DNA of 64,000 bases, taken from contig JAPHSS010000004.1 of the NCBI GenBank assembly GCA_026195255.1, positions 1 to 64,000 of the forward strand. Direction: 5' to 3'. A program made the translations under genes and the position numbers. The notes under the pieces are model-generated. The model was not told the origin of the DNA, did not search any database, and saw nothing but the letters and a program-made list of their open reading frames with translations. Every line of letters begins with the position of its first letter. Positions within the stretch are counted from its first letter, which is position 1. The stretch is from Gammaproteobacteria bacterium. Lineage in GTDB: Bacteria > Pseudomonadota > Gammaproteobacteria > SZUA-229. Shown piece by piece: positions 17,282 through 25,528 of this stretch.

Positions 17282-19111
17282 ATGTCTAGATCAAATACAC
17301 CTATAAACATTCGTACACAAAAGGGTGCTGCTCTACTTGCCTTCTTTATGGCAATCATTCTTACAGGCGCTGTTTTTCTTGCATCAAGTCTAGGGCCAGA
17401 TGATGACCGTGTTGATAGTCAGAACTCAACTTCTGCTTCTTTAGCTAAAGCAAAAGAGGCTCTACTTTCTTATTCAACTTCTTATTATTTAAGACAGTCC
17501 TCATCTGGTGCGACTATCTATGCCGGAAAACATGGTTTATTACCCTGTCCTGAATCAACAACCGGTTTAAATGGTCGGGACAGTGGTTGGTGTAACGATG
17601 TTCATTCCAGTAGTCTTGGTCGTTTACCCTGGTTAACGCTGGATATTGAACCTCTGCTTGATAGTTCGGGCGAATGCCTCTGGTACGCCGTTTCGGGTGG
17701 TTTTTTTAATAGACCATGGTCAGAGATGACTAATGATGATACTCCCGGTAAATTTCAAATTTATAATGAATCTGGCGTTCTTATTAAAGGTGCTACACCT
17801 GAAGACAGGGTAGTTGCAGTGATTATTGCACCCGGCAAACCTTTACCGGGCCAGACTCGTGGAAACGCTGAACAAGGGGGTATTCCTTGCAAAGTGTTAA
17901 ATACCAATCTCGTTGCCAGTAACTACCTGGATAGTTTAAATACCATTAATAATGCAGTTGTTGATGGTACTAATAATGAATTACCAGAACAATTCATCAA
18001 TTCTAATGGTTTACATGAAAATACCGCTATAAATGATCGCCTTATCACCATAACAGCTAAAGAAATTTTCGATGCTATTAAGAAAAATAACTCTCTTTAC
18101 AGAGATAAAATTGGCTTACTCGGAGTAGAGCTTGGCAGGTGCTTAACTGATAATGCCGAAGCCGCCGCACTTACTGATGTTATAGCAAATGACCCAGGTT
18201 TCTGCCCAAGTCTTAATTCCTGTACTAATTCATGTGAAAATGATTTTAACATATGCACATCACCTCCTAACCTGTCTGATGAAGACACAAAAAATTGTTA
18301 TATAACCCGAAATTCCTGTAAAGGTGACTGTAGGAGTGATTGCTGTAGTGCGGGAGGGGGCGGGAATAATGGAAATGGAAACGGTAATGGTAATGGGAAT
18401 AATGGAAATGGTAACGGAAATAATGGGAATGGGAATAACGGGAATAACGGGAATGGGAATGGGAATAACGGTAATGGGAACGGAAATGGAAATAATGGCA
18501 ATAGCGGAAGCAGCTGCAGTAGCTTTGTTTACAGACTACCCTGGCCCGCAGCCGTTGATTTAGACGCAGATTATCGATTAGATAACAGTTATACTGATTT
18601 AAATTCTGCTGCACAGGGCTTATTAGGGCGTTTATCAAATAATACGCCCAGGTCGAGGGGTGATTCCAGTAACAATAGTTTAGCTACAAATATTTTTGCC
18701 ACCTGTGAATTAGCTAATACAAACCCTGAGTTATACCTTTTATGGCAAAACTGGAAAGATCACTGGTTTTATGTAGTCGGTGGAGATTTCTCACCAACAG
18801 CTTCAGTTTCTCAATCAACGCCGTGCGTAAATTGCCCCACACTAAATAGCAATGCTAATAATGCGGCAATCCTTATTTTCTCTGGTCAAAGAGTTAATAA
18901 CCAGTTAAGAAGGGCAAATGAAACTGAAGATCCAGATCCGGCTTTAGCTGATAGCAAAGCTATGATCGATAACTATCTTGAAGGTTCAAATGAAACAAAT
19001 TATAGCGATATCAATGGAAATAGTGATTATGGTGTAGGTGGTAATAATACCAATGATCGATATTTTTGTATTCCAGAAGATATGTCAACAACAACAGAGT
19101 GCAACCCATAA
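17282..19111 (+). CDS. Large pilin-like protein with Cys-rich segment and (Asn-Gly)n tract
   Basis: A 609-residue prepilin-like protein. An N-terminal basic stretch ending TQKG is followed by AALLAFFMAIILTGAVFLA, a type III prepilin signal of the PilX-like kind without Glu at +5. A helical stretch (SLAKAKEALLSYSTSYYL) precedes LLPCPES and GRLPWLTL, motifs shared with the next gene. Residues about 300-355 contain nine cysteines, then about 50 residues of almost pure Gly/Asn (nucleotides 18355-18510), and another Cys opens the C-terminal part. Such a size is far above ordinary pilins (about 150-200 aa), so it is probably a tip or minor pilin, or an exported substrate. Its TAA overlaps the next ATG. 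No homologue with this insert is known to me. Confidence 0.65.
   Translation: MSRSNTPINIRTQKGAALLAFFMAIILTGAVFLASSLGPDDDRVDSQNSTSASLAKAKEALLSYSTSYYLRQSSSGATIYAGKHGLLPCPESTTGLNGRDSGWCNDVHSSSLGRLPWLTLDIEPLLDSSGECLWYAVSGGFFNRPWSEMTNDDTPGKFQIYNESGVLIKGATPEDRVVAVIIAPGKPLPGQTRGNAEQGGIPCKVLNTNLVASNYLDSLNTINNAVVDGTNNELPEQFINSNGLHENTAINDRLITITAKEIFDAIKKNNSLYRDKIGLLGVELGRCLTDNAEAAALTDVIANDPGFCPSLNSCTNSCENDFNICTSPPNLSDEDTKNCYITRNSCKGDCRSDCCSAGGGGNNGNGNGNGNGNNGNGNGNNGNGNNGNNGNGNGNNGNGNGNGNNGNSGSSCSSFVYRLPWPAAVDLDADYRLDNSYTDLNSAAQGLLGRLSNNTPRSRGDSSNNSLATNIFATCELANTNPELYLLWQNWKDHWFYVVGGDFSPTASVSQSTPCVNCPTLNSNANNAAILIFSGQRVNNQLRRANETEDPDPALADSKAMIDNYLEGSNETNYSDINGNSDYGVGGNNTNDRYFCIPEDMSTTTECNP
18355..18510 (+). 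repeat. In-frame GGNAAY minisatellite encoding Gly/Asn tract
   Basis: Imperfect tandem repeats of three- and six-base units (GGN and AAY codons alternating, e.g. GGGAAT, AATGGA) run for about 150 bases inside the large pilin-like gene. The frame stays open, and different synonymous codons are mixed, which implies selection on the protein rather than a fresh slippage expansion. Length variation between strains would be expected. Confidence 0.8.
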
Positions 19112-19914
19112 TGAAAAATTTTAAACAGCATGGTTTTACCCTGATTGAAATAGCCATTGTTTTTGTAATCATTGCGGTATTACTTAGTTATACGTTTATG
19201 CCATTACGTGCGCAGCTTGAAACCAAAAATATAAAAGAAGCACGTTCTAAACTAGTCGAAATAGAAGAAGCTCTTTATGGTTTTGCAATTGCGAACAATC
19301 GTTTACCCTGCCCAACCATCCCGGGGAATAATGGAGTTGCTAATCCTCTAAATCCTGCTGCTGACTGTGGTAATGCTAATATTATTGGTGGATATATTGG
19401 ATTTGTACCTTCTAATACCCTCGGGATAAAAGGAGAAGTTAACTGTGATGGTTTACTCATTGACCCCTGGGGAAGGCCGTACCTATATAGTGTCGCGTTT
19501 ATAGATGTTGGTGCAAATGGTTTGGGTGACTTTGTTGTAGCTGGTGATATATTAACAGAAGGCGGCCCTGGAGCTATGGCAGCCAATATCATCAAAGTGT
19601 GTAATGATCTAACTGTTAACTGTGGCGCGGCGGTTGGAGCCGGTGTCGCTTCTACCACAAATGCATTAGCGGTTATATTTACTATGGGTACTAGAGACAG
19701 GGCAAATAGTACAGTTGAAAATGAAAATGCAGGCGAAGGTGGCACAAGACCAAGCACCTGTGGATTGCCTGCTTATCAGATAGGTAACGACCAACAATAT
19801 TACGCTGCAAAACGGATTGAATCAGGAGTCAATGTATTTGATGATATCGTTATATGGATATCACCTAATATTCTTTACTCAAAACTTTTACAAGCTGGAC
19901 ATAGGTTACAATAG
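19111..19914 (+). CDS. Type IV prepilin-like protein with LPCP motif
   Basis: A 267-residue prepilin. From ATG 19111 (TAATG overlap with the previous gene) it reads MKNFKQHG then FTLIEIAIVFVIIAVLLSY, a canonical prepilin cleavage site with Phe at +1 and Glu at +5. A helix (LETKNIKEARSKLVEIEEAL) continues into NNRLPCPTIPG, then a Gly/Asn-rich beta region containing DPWGRPYLYSV, typical of GspG/GspH-like folds. Five or more cysteines may form disulfides. An upstream ATG at 19066 lies inside the preceding gene and lacks the prepilin start. With the larger neighbour it is the only pilin-like product here; neither looks like an ordinary abundant major pilin. Confidence 0.78.
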   Translation: MKNFKQHGFTLIEIAIVFVIIAVLLSYTFMPLRAQLETKNIKEARSKLVEIEEALYGFAIANNRLPCPTIPGNNGVANPLNPAADCGNANIIGGYIGFVPSNTLGIKGEVNCDGLLIDPWGRPYLYSVAFIDVGANGLGDFVVAGDILTEGGPGAMAANIIKVCNDLTVNCGAAVGAGVASTTNALAVIFTMGTRDRANSTVENENAGEGGTRPSTCGLPAYQIGNDQQYYAAKRIESGVNVFDDIVIWISPNILYSKLLQAGHRLQ

Positions 19915-19934
19915 GCTTATTTTTAAATTTAATT

Positions 19935-20195
19935 ATGTTAACTGAAGAGCTATTTGGCTGGATTGCCTCCATCCTGACTACCCTTATTTTTATACCGCAA
20001 ATTTATAAAGCCTTTAAAACTCGATTAACGAATGATATTTCTATGTTAATGATGGTATTGGCCATATTAGGAAATATTGCATGGTTAATTCACGCCAGCC
20101 TGACAGATAATATGCCACTGATTGTATGCGCTTCGTTAATTATCATTATGAGTTTTGTATTAATTACATTTAAAGTTAAAAATGAAAGAACATGA
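19935..20195 (+). CDS. SemiSWEET-type small sugar transporter
   Basis: An 86-residue membrane protein with three predicted helices and the PQ-loop motif FIPQIYKAFKTR, plus NDISMLMMVLAILGNIAWLIHA. This matches the SemiSWEET/MtN3 family, which works as a homodimer carrying sugars across the inner membrane by facilitated diffusion. The substrate cannot be told from sequence. It follows the pilus genes by 20 bases on the same strand and may share their transcript, although a functional link is not evident. Confidence 0.85.
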   Translation: MLTEELFGWIASILTTLIFIPQIYKAFKTRLTNDISMLMMVLAILGNIAWLIHASLTDNMPLIVCASLIIIMSFVLITFKVKNERT

Positions 20196-20584
20196 GTCAC
20201 TTATATACTGATAAATTATTTATCATTTTATTTTTCGGAATTATTTAATTATGGTTTTTGTCTCCTAAGCCTCAAATACGACTCTGCACCGACTGGTATT
20301 TACTTAAACTGAATAAAACAAAATAAAAGAAAACGCAAATGAACGCTAATAAAAGAGTTTATAGAATTATATCTAATAAGTTATTGCAGTTAATCGATAC
20401 AGAATAAGCTGAATAGTCGACTGAACAGAGCGCCGCAGGCGCACAATAATTACATTTGCGTTCATTCGCGTGCATTTGCGTTTTATTTTTTATAAGAATA
20501 GAAAAATAATATGCGTTTTGTTATTATCCTATTTATTCATTTTCTGCTCAGTCTTAAGTCAGTGACATTCGACTCCGCTCCCAA
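20196..20584. other. Intergenic stretch containing a MITE-like inverted repeat
   Basis: Nearly 390 bases between two convergent genes (SemiSWEET plus, START-domain protein minus). Apart from the inverted-repeat element at 20315-20493 I see no gene. The flanks are plain AT-rich sequence without a strong terminator. Confidence 0.6.
20315..20493. repeat. MITE-like element with AACGCAAATG terminal inverted repeats
   Basis: The left end contains AAAACGCAAATGAACGC (20330-20346). The right end (20458-20485) read on the minus strand gives AAAACGCAAATG, then CACGCGAATGAACGC, so the two ends are inverted copies with an extra ten-base unit on the right. Both ends are flanked by A/T-rich runs. The centre has a small GC hairpin (GCGCC GCA GGCGC, near 20430). 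Repeats of this kind (AACGCAAATGCACGC) are familiar dispersed sequences in proteobacteria; mobility here is inferred. Confidence 0.55.
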
Positions 20585-21208
20585 TTAAATAACTTCTGAA
20601 TTTAGTCTGTTTCTTAAATTCCTTAATATCTTAAACGGTAATACTCTTTGAATAATATTGGTTATCCAGTTAGGCAACCAGCCTTTGGGATCAGCGTGAA
20701 AAATTAATTCTACTGCTGTTGTTTCACTATCGAGTGATTCTAATGTATATATACTTTCAAAAAGATCAGCTCTAATATAACTATTATCATTTTCTTTCAA
20801 CTCAGACTCGACTGAAAACATTTTATATACGAGTTTATTATCTGAACTGTTTATTAACTCGATTTGATAAACAAAATCTCTATCTGATGCGGGCCAGGGT
20901 GCAGAGAAATGGCTATACTCAATTCTTTTATTATTTTTATACTCAGACAGGGCTTTTGATACCTTTAAAAAAGGCACCCATTCATGGCGATGATCGATAT
21001 CATCTAATGTTGTTCTTACCCGTTCTAGAGAGGCTTTAATAACTGTTTGCGCTTTTGCTTTTACAATATCACTGTCTGTTGTTTCAAAAGTGAATACTTT
21101 AATTCCGTTTTCGTCTTTTATTAGTTGCCAGTCTGGCTCACTAGAGCTAGCTAATGCCGCATGTAAGAACAGGTGTAAAGATAAATAAGATAGTATTGTT
21201 TTTTTCAT
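20585..21208 (-). CDS. Periplasmic START-domain (SRPBCC) lipid-binding-like protein
   Basis: A 207-residue protein with a Sec signal peptide (residues 1-20, ending HAALAS). The rest fits a bacterial START domain: WQLIKDENGIKVFTFETTDSDIVKAKAQ at the front, then RVRTTLDDIDHRHEWVPFLK, APWPASDRDFVYQ and a C-terminal amphipathic helix with FKILRNLRNRL. START domains bind hydrophobic ligands such as lipids, and this family is usually annotated only by domain. It stands 40 bases downstream of modC on the same strand, so it may lie at the end of the mod transcript, but a functional link is doubtful. Confidence 0.8.
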   Translation of the reverse strand: MKKTILSYLSLHLFLHAALASSSEPDWQLIKDENGIKVFTFETTDSDIVKAKAQTVIKASLERVRTTLDDIDHRHEWVPFLKVSKALSEYKNNKRIEYSHFSAPWPASDRDFVYQIELINSSDNKLVYKMFSVESELKENDNSYIRADLFESIYTLESLDSETTAVELIFHADPKGWLPNWITNIIQRVLPFKILRNLRNRLNSEVI

Positions 21209-21250
21209 TTTTTATATTGATTCCTATGGAGTACCAAATCAATAAGCTGG

Positions 21251-22318
21251 TTATTTTATCATCGCAGTGGCTTTGAACTGTGCGTACATCTGTTTTCCTT
21301 TTTTAATATTCAACTGACGTGCTGAACGGTGACTTATTAGAGATACAATTGTCTGCTTACCTATTTTTGCAATCACACGTAATTTTCCATTTTCATCAGC
21401 TTGTATTTCATCAACACATATGGGAACACAGTTTAAGATGCTACTATCCTGTGGCGGGCTTAAACATAAACTCACATCTCTTGCATGAATTAACACGCGT
21501 ATTTTATCATTGAGTCGCATACTTTCTGCGGTTATTAAAATAGTTTCACCACAATCTAACTGTACTAGTTTGTCTTCTTCTATTATTTTAGTAACCCGCG
21601 CCTCAAGTATAAAACTGGCACCTTCCTGCTGTGTTAATAAAGGTTGCGAAATACATAAATCAGCTATGTCACCCTGATCAACTATTTTGCCCTTGTCCAT
21701 AATGAGAATATAATCTGCCAGCCTTAATACTTCTTTTATATCATGACTGACATAAATAATCGGAATATCTAATTCTTTATGTATACATTCTATATAAGGC
21801 AATAACTCCTGCCTTGATGTGTAGTCTAATGATGCCAGTGGCTCATCAAGTATTAATAATTCTGGCTGTGAGAGTAATGCACGCACCATTGACACTCTCT
21901 GCTTTTGGCCACCGGATAACTGCTCTGGGTAATGTTCCAGTAATTCTTTTATTTTAAATTTTTCAATTAAGACTTCGGGTCTTAATTCACTGTTACATCG
22001 ATTATAACCAAACAAAATATTTTGCTTTGTCGTCATGTGGGGAAATAAACGATGATCCTGAAATACATACGCTATATTTCTAAACCAGGGTTGTATTTTT
22101 ATTCTATTAATTGAATCATCTATTACTCGATCATTGATTATGAATCTTGAGTTAATCTTTTTGTTTTTATCATTGCCTAAACCAGACATTAAATTTAGTA
22201 CACTGGTTTTTCCTGAGCCTGACGGCCCAAACAAAACCGTTATGCCCTTATCTGGCATAGTGAATGATATGTCTAATAGGAAGTTATTTAATTTATGTTT
22301 GTAATTAACCTCTATCAT
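21251..22318 (-). CDS. modC: Molybdate ABC transporter ATP-binding protein ModC
   Basis: A 355-residue ATPase of the molybdate/tungstate importer. Walker A is GPSGSGKT at 31-38, the signature LSGGQKQR lies near 138, Walker B LLILDEPLASLD follows, and the switch His is in YVSHDIKE. The C-terminal third (about 285-355) carries a TOBE/Mop-like molybdate-sensing domain (NCVPICVDEIQADENGKLRV, SLISHRSARQLNIKKGKQMYAQFKA). Its ATG overlaps the modB stop (TAATG). The order modA-modB-modC is the classical one. Confidence 0.95.
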   Translation of the reverse strand: MIEVNYKHKLNNFLLDISFTMPDKGITVLFGPSGSGKTSVLNLMSGLGNDKNKKINSRFIINDRVIDDSINRIKIQPWFRNIAYVFQDHRLFPHMTTKQNILFGYNRCNSELRPEVLIEKFKIKELLEHYPEQLSGGQKQRVSMVRALLSQPELLILDEPLASLDYTSRQELLPYIECIHKELDIPIIYVSHDIKEVLRLADYILIMDKGKIVDQGDIADLCISQPLLTQQEGASFILEARVTKIIEEDKLVQLDCGETILITAESMRLNDKIRVLIHARDVSLCLSPPQDSSILNCVPICVDEIQADENGKLRVIAKIGKQTIVSLISHRSARQLNIKKGKQMYAQFKATAMIK

Positions 22319-22986
22319 TATAGTCTCACCATTAGTTTTCTATTAAATGAGTAAGTTACAAATAAAACGATAAAAGAAAATACCAATAAACCGATTGAGT
22401 AATAATGTGCCTGTGTATACTCCAGAACTTCTACATGATCATAAATAATAATCGATAATACCTGGGTCACCTCGGGAATATTGCCACCAATCATTAATAC
22501 CACGCCGAATTCACCAACGGTATGTGCAAAACCTAATGTAATAGCCACCAGGAAGCCACGTTTAGACAATGGTAAGACAATATTTTTAAACGTATCAAAT
22601 GAATTGGCGCCTAATGTATTTGCTGCCTGCTGCAGTGGTTTGCCGACCATCTCAAAACTCGCCTGTAAGGGTTGTACTACGAATGGCATTGAATAAAGAA
22701 CGGAGCCTATTACCAGACCTGAAAAACTAAAACTCAGTGGCGTATTACTAATATACAACCAGAAATGCCCAATAAAACCATCAGGACTTAACGCGAGCAG
22801 CAAATAAAAACCCAAAACGGTCGGTGGTAATACCAGCGGTAAAGCCACAATAGATTCTATAACCACTTTTGACTTACTCGATGTATTTGAAAGCCACCAC
22901 GCCAGAGGCGTGCCAATCAGTAATAATATAAGCGTGGTAATTGTAGCCAGTTTTAATGTAACAAGAATAGGTGAGAGTTCAATCAA
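22318..22986 (-). CDS. modB: Molybdate ABC transporter permease ModB
   Basis: A 222-residue inner-membrane permease with about five helices. The cytoplasmic EAA loop that contacts ModC reads ANTLGANSFDTFKNIVLPLSKRG. Other family phrases are LPPTVLGFYLLLALSPDGFIG and HTVGEFGVVLMIGGNIPEVTQ. Its start overlaps the modA stop by four bases, and its stop overlaps the modC start by one, indicating tight translational coupling. Confidence 0.95.
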   Translation of the reverse strand: MIELSPILVTLKLATITTLILLLIGTPLAWWLSNTSSKSKVVIESIVALPLVLPPTVLGFYLLLALSPDGFIGHFWLYISNTPLSFSFSGLVIGSVLYSMPFVVQPLQASFEMVGKPLQQAANTLGANSFDTFKNIVLPLSKRGFLVAITLGFAHTVGEFGVVLMIGGNIPEVTQVLSIIIYDHVEVLEYTQAHYYSIGLLVFSFIVLFVTYSFNRKLMVRL

Positions 22987-23729
22987 AGGTCATATCCATC
23001 GGCCATTATCAATTTTTTTATGGCAGGACTTTGTATATACTGCAAAAACTCTCTAGCGGTTTCTACCTGTTTAGACTGCTTCAGTAAAATAACTTTTTGA
23101 TTAATGGGTTTATGCAAATAACTATCAATCTCCCAATATATATCATTAACGACATAAGACCTTGCAACCAGGCCTATATCTGCTGCGCCAGATTGTACAA
23201 ACTGCATGGTTTGTGAAATATTCTCACCATAAACCAGTTTATGCTTAAGCTCTTCATAAAGTTCCATTGCCTGTAAAGCTTCAATACTCGCTTTACCATA
23301 AGGAGCTGTTTTGGGGTTAGCAATAGCCAGTTTATTAAAATCACCTGAATTAAGTATTTCTCTCAACTGCTGTGAACTGTCTGCATCTGCATGCCATAAC
23401 GCTAACTTACCTTTGGCATAAACAAATGATTTTTTACTACCATCTATTTCTATTGCTTTGGCCTTTTTCACAAGCTCATCTACACGTTTCGCGTCTGCTG
23501 AAAAAAATACATCGTATGGGGCACCGTGCATTATTTGAGCATATAGTTTACCTGTAGAACCCCGGATAATAACAATTTTATTATCTGTTATAGCTTCGTA
23601 ATTCTGTTTGATTTTATTTAATGTTGGATAAAAGTTAGCCGCAGTAGCAATACGTAACTCCACAGCATGCGTTACCGAACTCACCACGAGCATGATAATG
23701 CAAAAACCGCTGGCTAAACCCGCCGACAT
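22983..23729 (-). CDS. modA: Periplasmic molybdate-binding protein ModA
   Basis: A 248-residue substrate-binding protein with an N-terminal signal peptide (to about residue 23). It shows family motifs LRIATAANFYPTLNKI, VIIRGSTGKLYAQI, PYDVFFSADAKRVDEL and IANPKTAPYGKASIEAL, then YGENISQTMQFVQSGAADIGLVA. The GST and AAxF elements line the oxyanion pocket in the ModA/WtpA fold. A GGAG ribosome site lies at the very end of the upstream lipoprotein gene, only two bases separating the two genes. Tungstate binding cannot be excluded. Confidence 0.92.
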   Translation of the reverse strand: MSAGLASGFCIIMLVVSSVTHAVELRIATAANFYPTLNKIKQNYEAITDNKIVIIRGSTGKLYAQIMHGAPYDVFFSADAKRVDELVKKAKAIEIDGSKKSFVYAKGKLALWHADADSSQQLREILNSGDFNKLAIANPKTAPYGKASIEALQAMELYEELKHKLVYGENISQTMQFVQSGAADIGLVARSYVVNDIYWEIDSYLHKPINQKVILLKQSKQVETAREFLQYIQSPAIKKLIMADGYDL

Positions 23730-23731
23730 GA

Positions 23732-24019
23732 CTAGTCTCCAATTTCTTCTATATATGAACGCGCAATAGGGGTTTGCACATAACGTTTCTTGCCGTCGAC
23801 ATTTGTCCAGAAATAGTAATACCCATTAACTGCTTCTGTCGTCACTTTTCCATTTTTAACTGTCCATGTTTTAATATGATCGCCTTCTGCAAAGGTGACT
23901 TTATAATCACCTTCTAACCAGGTAACCCCCAATCTGGAAATTTTATTTTGTTGCTCTTCACTACATGCCGTTAAGGTCATTATTATAAACCCTAATACGA
24001 TTATCTTTTTCATTTTCAA
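23732..24019 (-). CDS. Small lipoprotein of unknown function upstream of modA
   Basis: A 95-residue protein with a lipoprotein signal peptide (LTAC, Cys19). The mature part is about 75 residues, beta-rich and polar, with repeated Lys/Thr/Trp strands (ISRLGVTWLEGDYKVTFAEG, IKTWTVKNGKVTTEAVNGYY, FWTNVDGKKRYVQTPIARSY). I do not recognise a named family. It is two bases ahead of modA, and the modA ribosome site lies within its last codons, so the pair must be co-transcribed. A role near the outer or inner membrane in oxyanion uptake is only an inference. Confidence 0.75.
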   Translation of the reverse strand: MKMKKIIVLGFIIMTLTACSEEQQNKISRLGVTWLEGDYKVTFAEGDHIKTWTVKNGKVTTEAVNGYYYFWTNVDGKKRYVQTPIARSYIEEIGD

Positions 24020-24050
24020 ACCTTTGTATTAATAATTTATAATGATATTT

Positions 24051-25340
24051 CTATCTATATATAACTAACTGATCAATTCTTTGCTTTATCATTAACTCAG
24101 TTGTTTTATATGAGGCTGTATTCAAATAGTCTTTATTAAACTGTTGCTGATTCAAACCTTCGGGTAAGTGGCTAATTGAAGGCATATAATCTGTTTCAAA
24201 TTTTATCACCGCTAATTTTTTCTGAATTAATCTGGCCTGCTCTTCATTCTTAATTGCATATTCTGCCAGCCTTATACCAGCAAGATCTGCCGCCAAATCG
24301 CTAAAACTGAATCCACTGCCACCATTTGAATCATCAACCTCTTTTTCAAGCCCTATGGATTCTGCCAAACTTGAATCAGCCAGACTTGTTATGGCAGCTG
24401 ATATTAATAAATGTTTACTCAAATCATGGCGTTTAATTAAATAGATCTTTTGTACTTTTATTGGTTTCTGATCTATCTCTTCAAACAATTCAGATATATT
24501 TTTATTTAAAACATAGGCACCGAGAGTTACAAATACAGCTTTGTTTTCTATAACAGGGTTATTTTCAGTGCTACGTATTTCTGCCAGTTCAAACATCGGT
24601 CTGATTAACTCATTCAAACTCGGACGCGAACTTAGCTGATAACTTATTTTTGATAAATTATCAGTTTGAGCTATTAATGCTTCTTTCAACTCAGCTGAAA
24701 TCACAAGTGAGCTTAGTTGCGTTTTTATACTATTTATTGCTTCCTCATCCAGCATATAATTAACTGTTAGTTGCTGTTTAGAAAAACTGACACTTTGTAA
24801 AGACTGGCTGAGCTTATTATATTCTGCAATATTGTCCTTTAAAATTTTATGAGTATATTCTGCTAATGGTTTGGCTATTATCGCAGGCAAGTCCAGGCTA
24901 CCCAGGCTTAGAGATTTTAATTTAATGGCACCACTATTTTGATTTGACTTTTCTGACTGCAGAGTTGCTGTAATATTTATATACTTTCCAAATGGATTTT
25001 TTGGTAAATGAAAGCTCATTTGTACGTATGCCTGCTTTTCATCAAGTATAACATTTGAGCTTAAGCGGCCTTTAAATGAGCCCGGTGCTTTTTCAGAAAT
25101 ATAATTTAAAGCGAGGTTCAGGTCTTGCTGGCTAATGCTCGTATTTGCTGTTTCGCCTGTTTTTAATTCTTGAGGTTTATTCTCCTGAATAAATCGCTTC
25201 ACCCGTTTTAACTCATTACTAGTCAATTCTTCCTGCTGCTCAACGATGGCAAAATCGTCAATACTACTTACTGTTAACACACCCAGAAGTATGCCCAACA
25301 AAAAACAAATTATGAACAGCCATTTAATTATTCGTATCAT
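24051..25340 (-). CDS. Membrane-anchored protein of unknown function
   Basis: A 429-residue protein with one N-terminal membrane helix (about 4-26, IIKWLFIICFLLGILLGVLTV) and a large periplasmic part that is Leu/Ser/Lys-rich and mixed alpha/beta. A distinctive stretch near 305-360 (KRHDLSKHLLISAAITSLAD, then GFSFSDLAADLAGIRLAEYA) looks conserved and possibly catalytic, with His and Asp residues, but I cannot name a family. It lies 31 bases upstream of the small lipoprotein and modABC on the same strand, so it may head the transcript. Its start faces uvrD across about 190 bases. Confidence 0.7.
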   Translation of the reverse strand: MIRIIKWLFIICFLLGILLGVLTVSSIDDFAIVEQQEELTSNELKRVKRFIQENKPQELKTGETANTSISQQDLNLALNYISEKAPGSFKGRLSSNVILDEKQAYVQMSFHLPKNPFGKYINITATLQSEKSNQNSGAIKLKSLSLGSLDLPAIIAKPLAEYTHKILKDNIAEYNKLSQSLQSVSFSKQQLTVNYMLDEEAINSIKTQLSSLVISAELKEALIAQTDNLSKISYQLSSRPSLNELIRPMFELAEIRSTENNPVIENKAVFVTLGAYVLNKNISELFEEIDQKPIKVQKIYLIKRHDLSKHLLISAAITSLADSSLAESIGLEKEVDDSNGGSGFSFSDLAADLAGIRLAEYAIKNEEQARLIQKKLAVIKFETDYMPSISHLPEGLNQQQFNKDYLNTASYKTTELMIKQRIDQLVIYR

Positions 25341-25528
25341 GGAGATTTCTATACCTTAAATTTATTTGAGATAATATATAACACCGCATTAATAACGTTA
25401 TATATCGTCTTTTTTGTCGTAATCATAACATGTTCATTTGATTTTCGAATCGACCTAAGTCTACTTTTATCTATGTAATATAGAGGCTTTTGTTCATCAA
25501 TCTCATGCTCTGGGTTACAATGCCTGCC

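Noticed and set aside
18267-18638. Minus-strand frames rich in His/Tyr/Ser or Pro/Phe opposite the pilin repeat
   Set aside because: Their composition is just the complement of the GGN/AAY repeat; low complexity and antisense to a well-supported gene.
17282-19111. CRISPR-like array at the (GGNAAY)n repeat
   Set aside because: Units are 3-6 bases, imperfect, in frame and without spacers.
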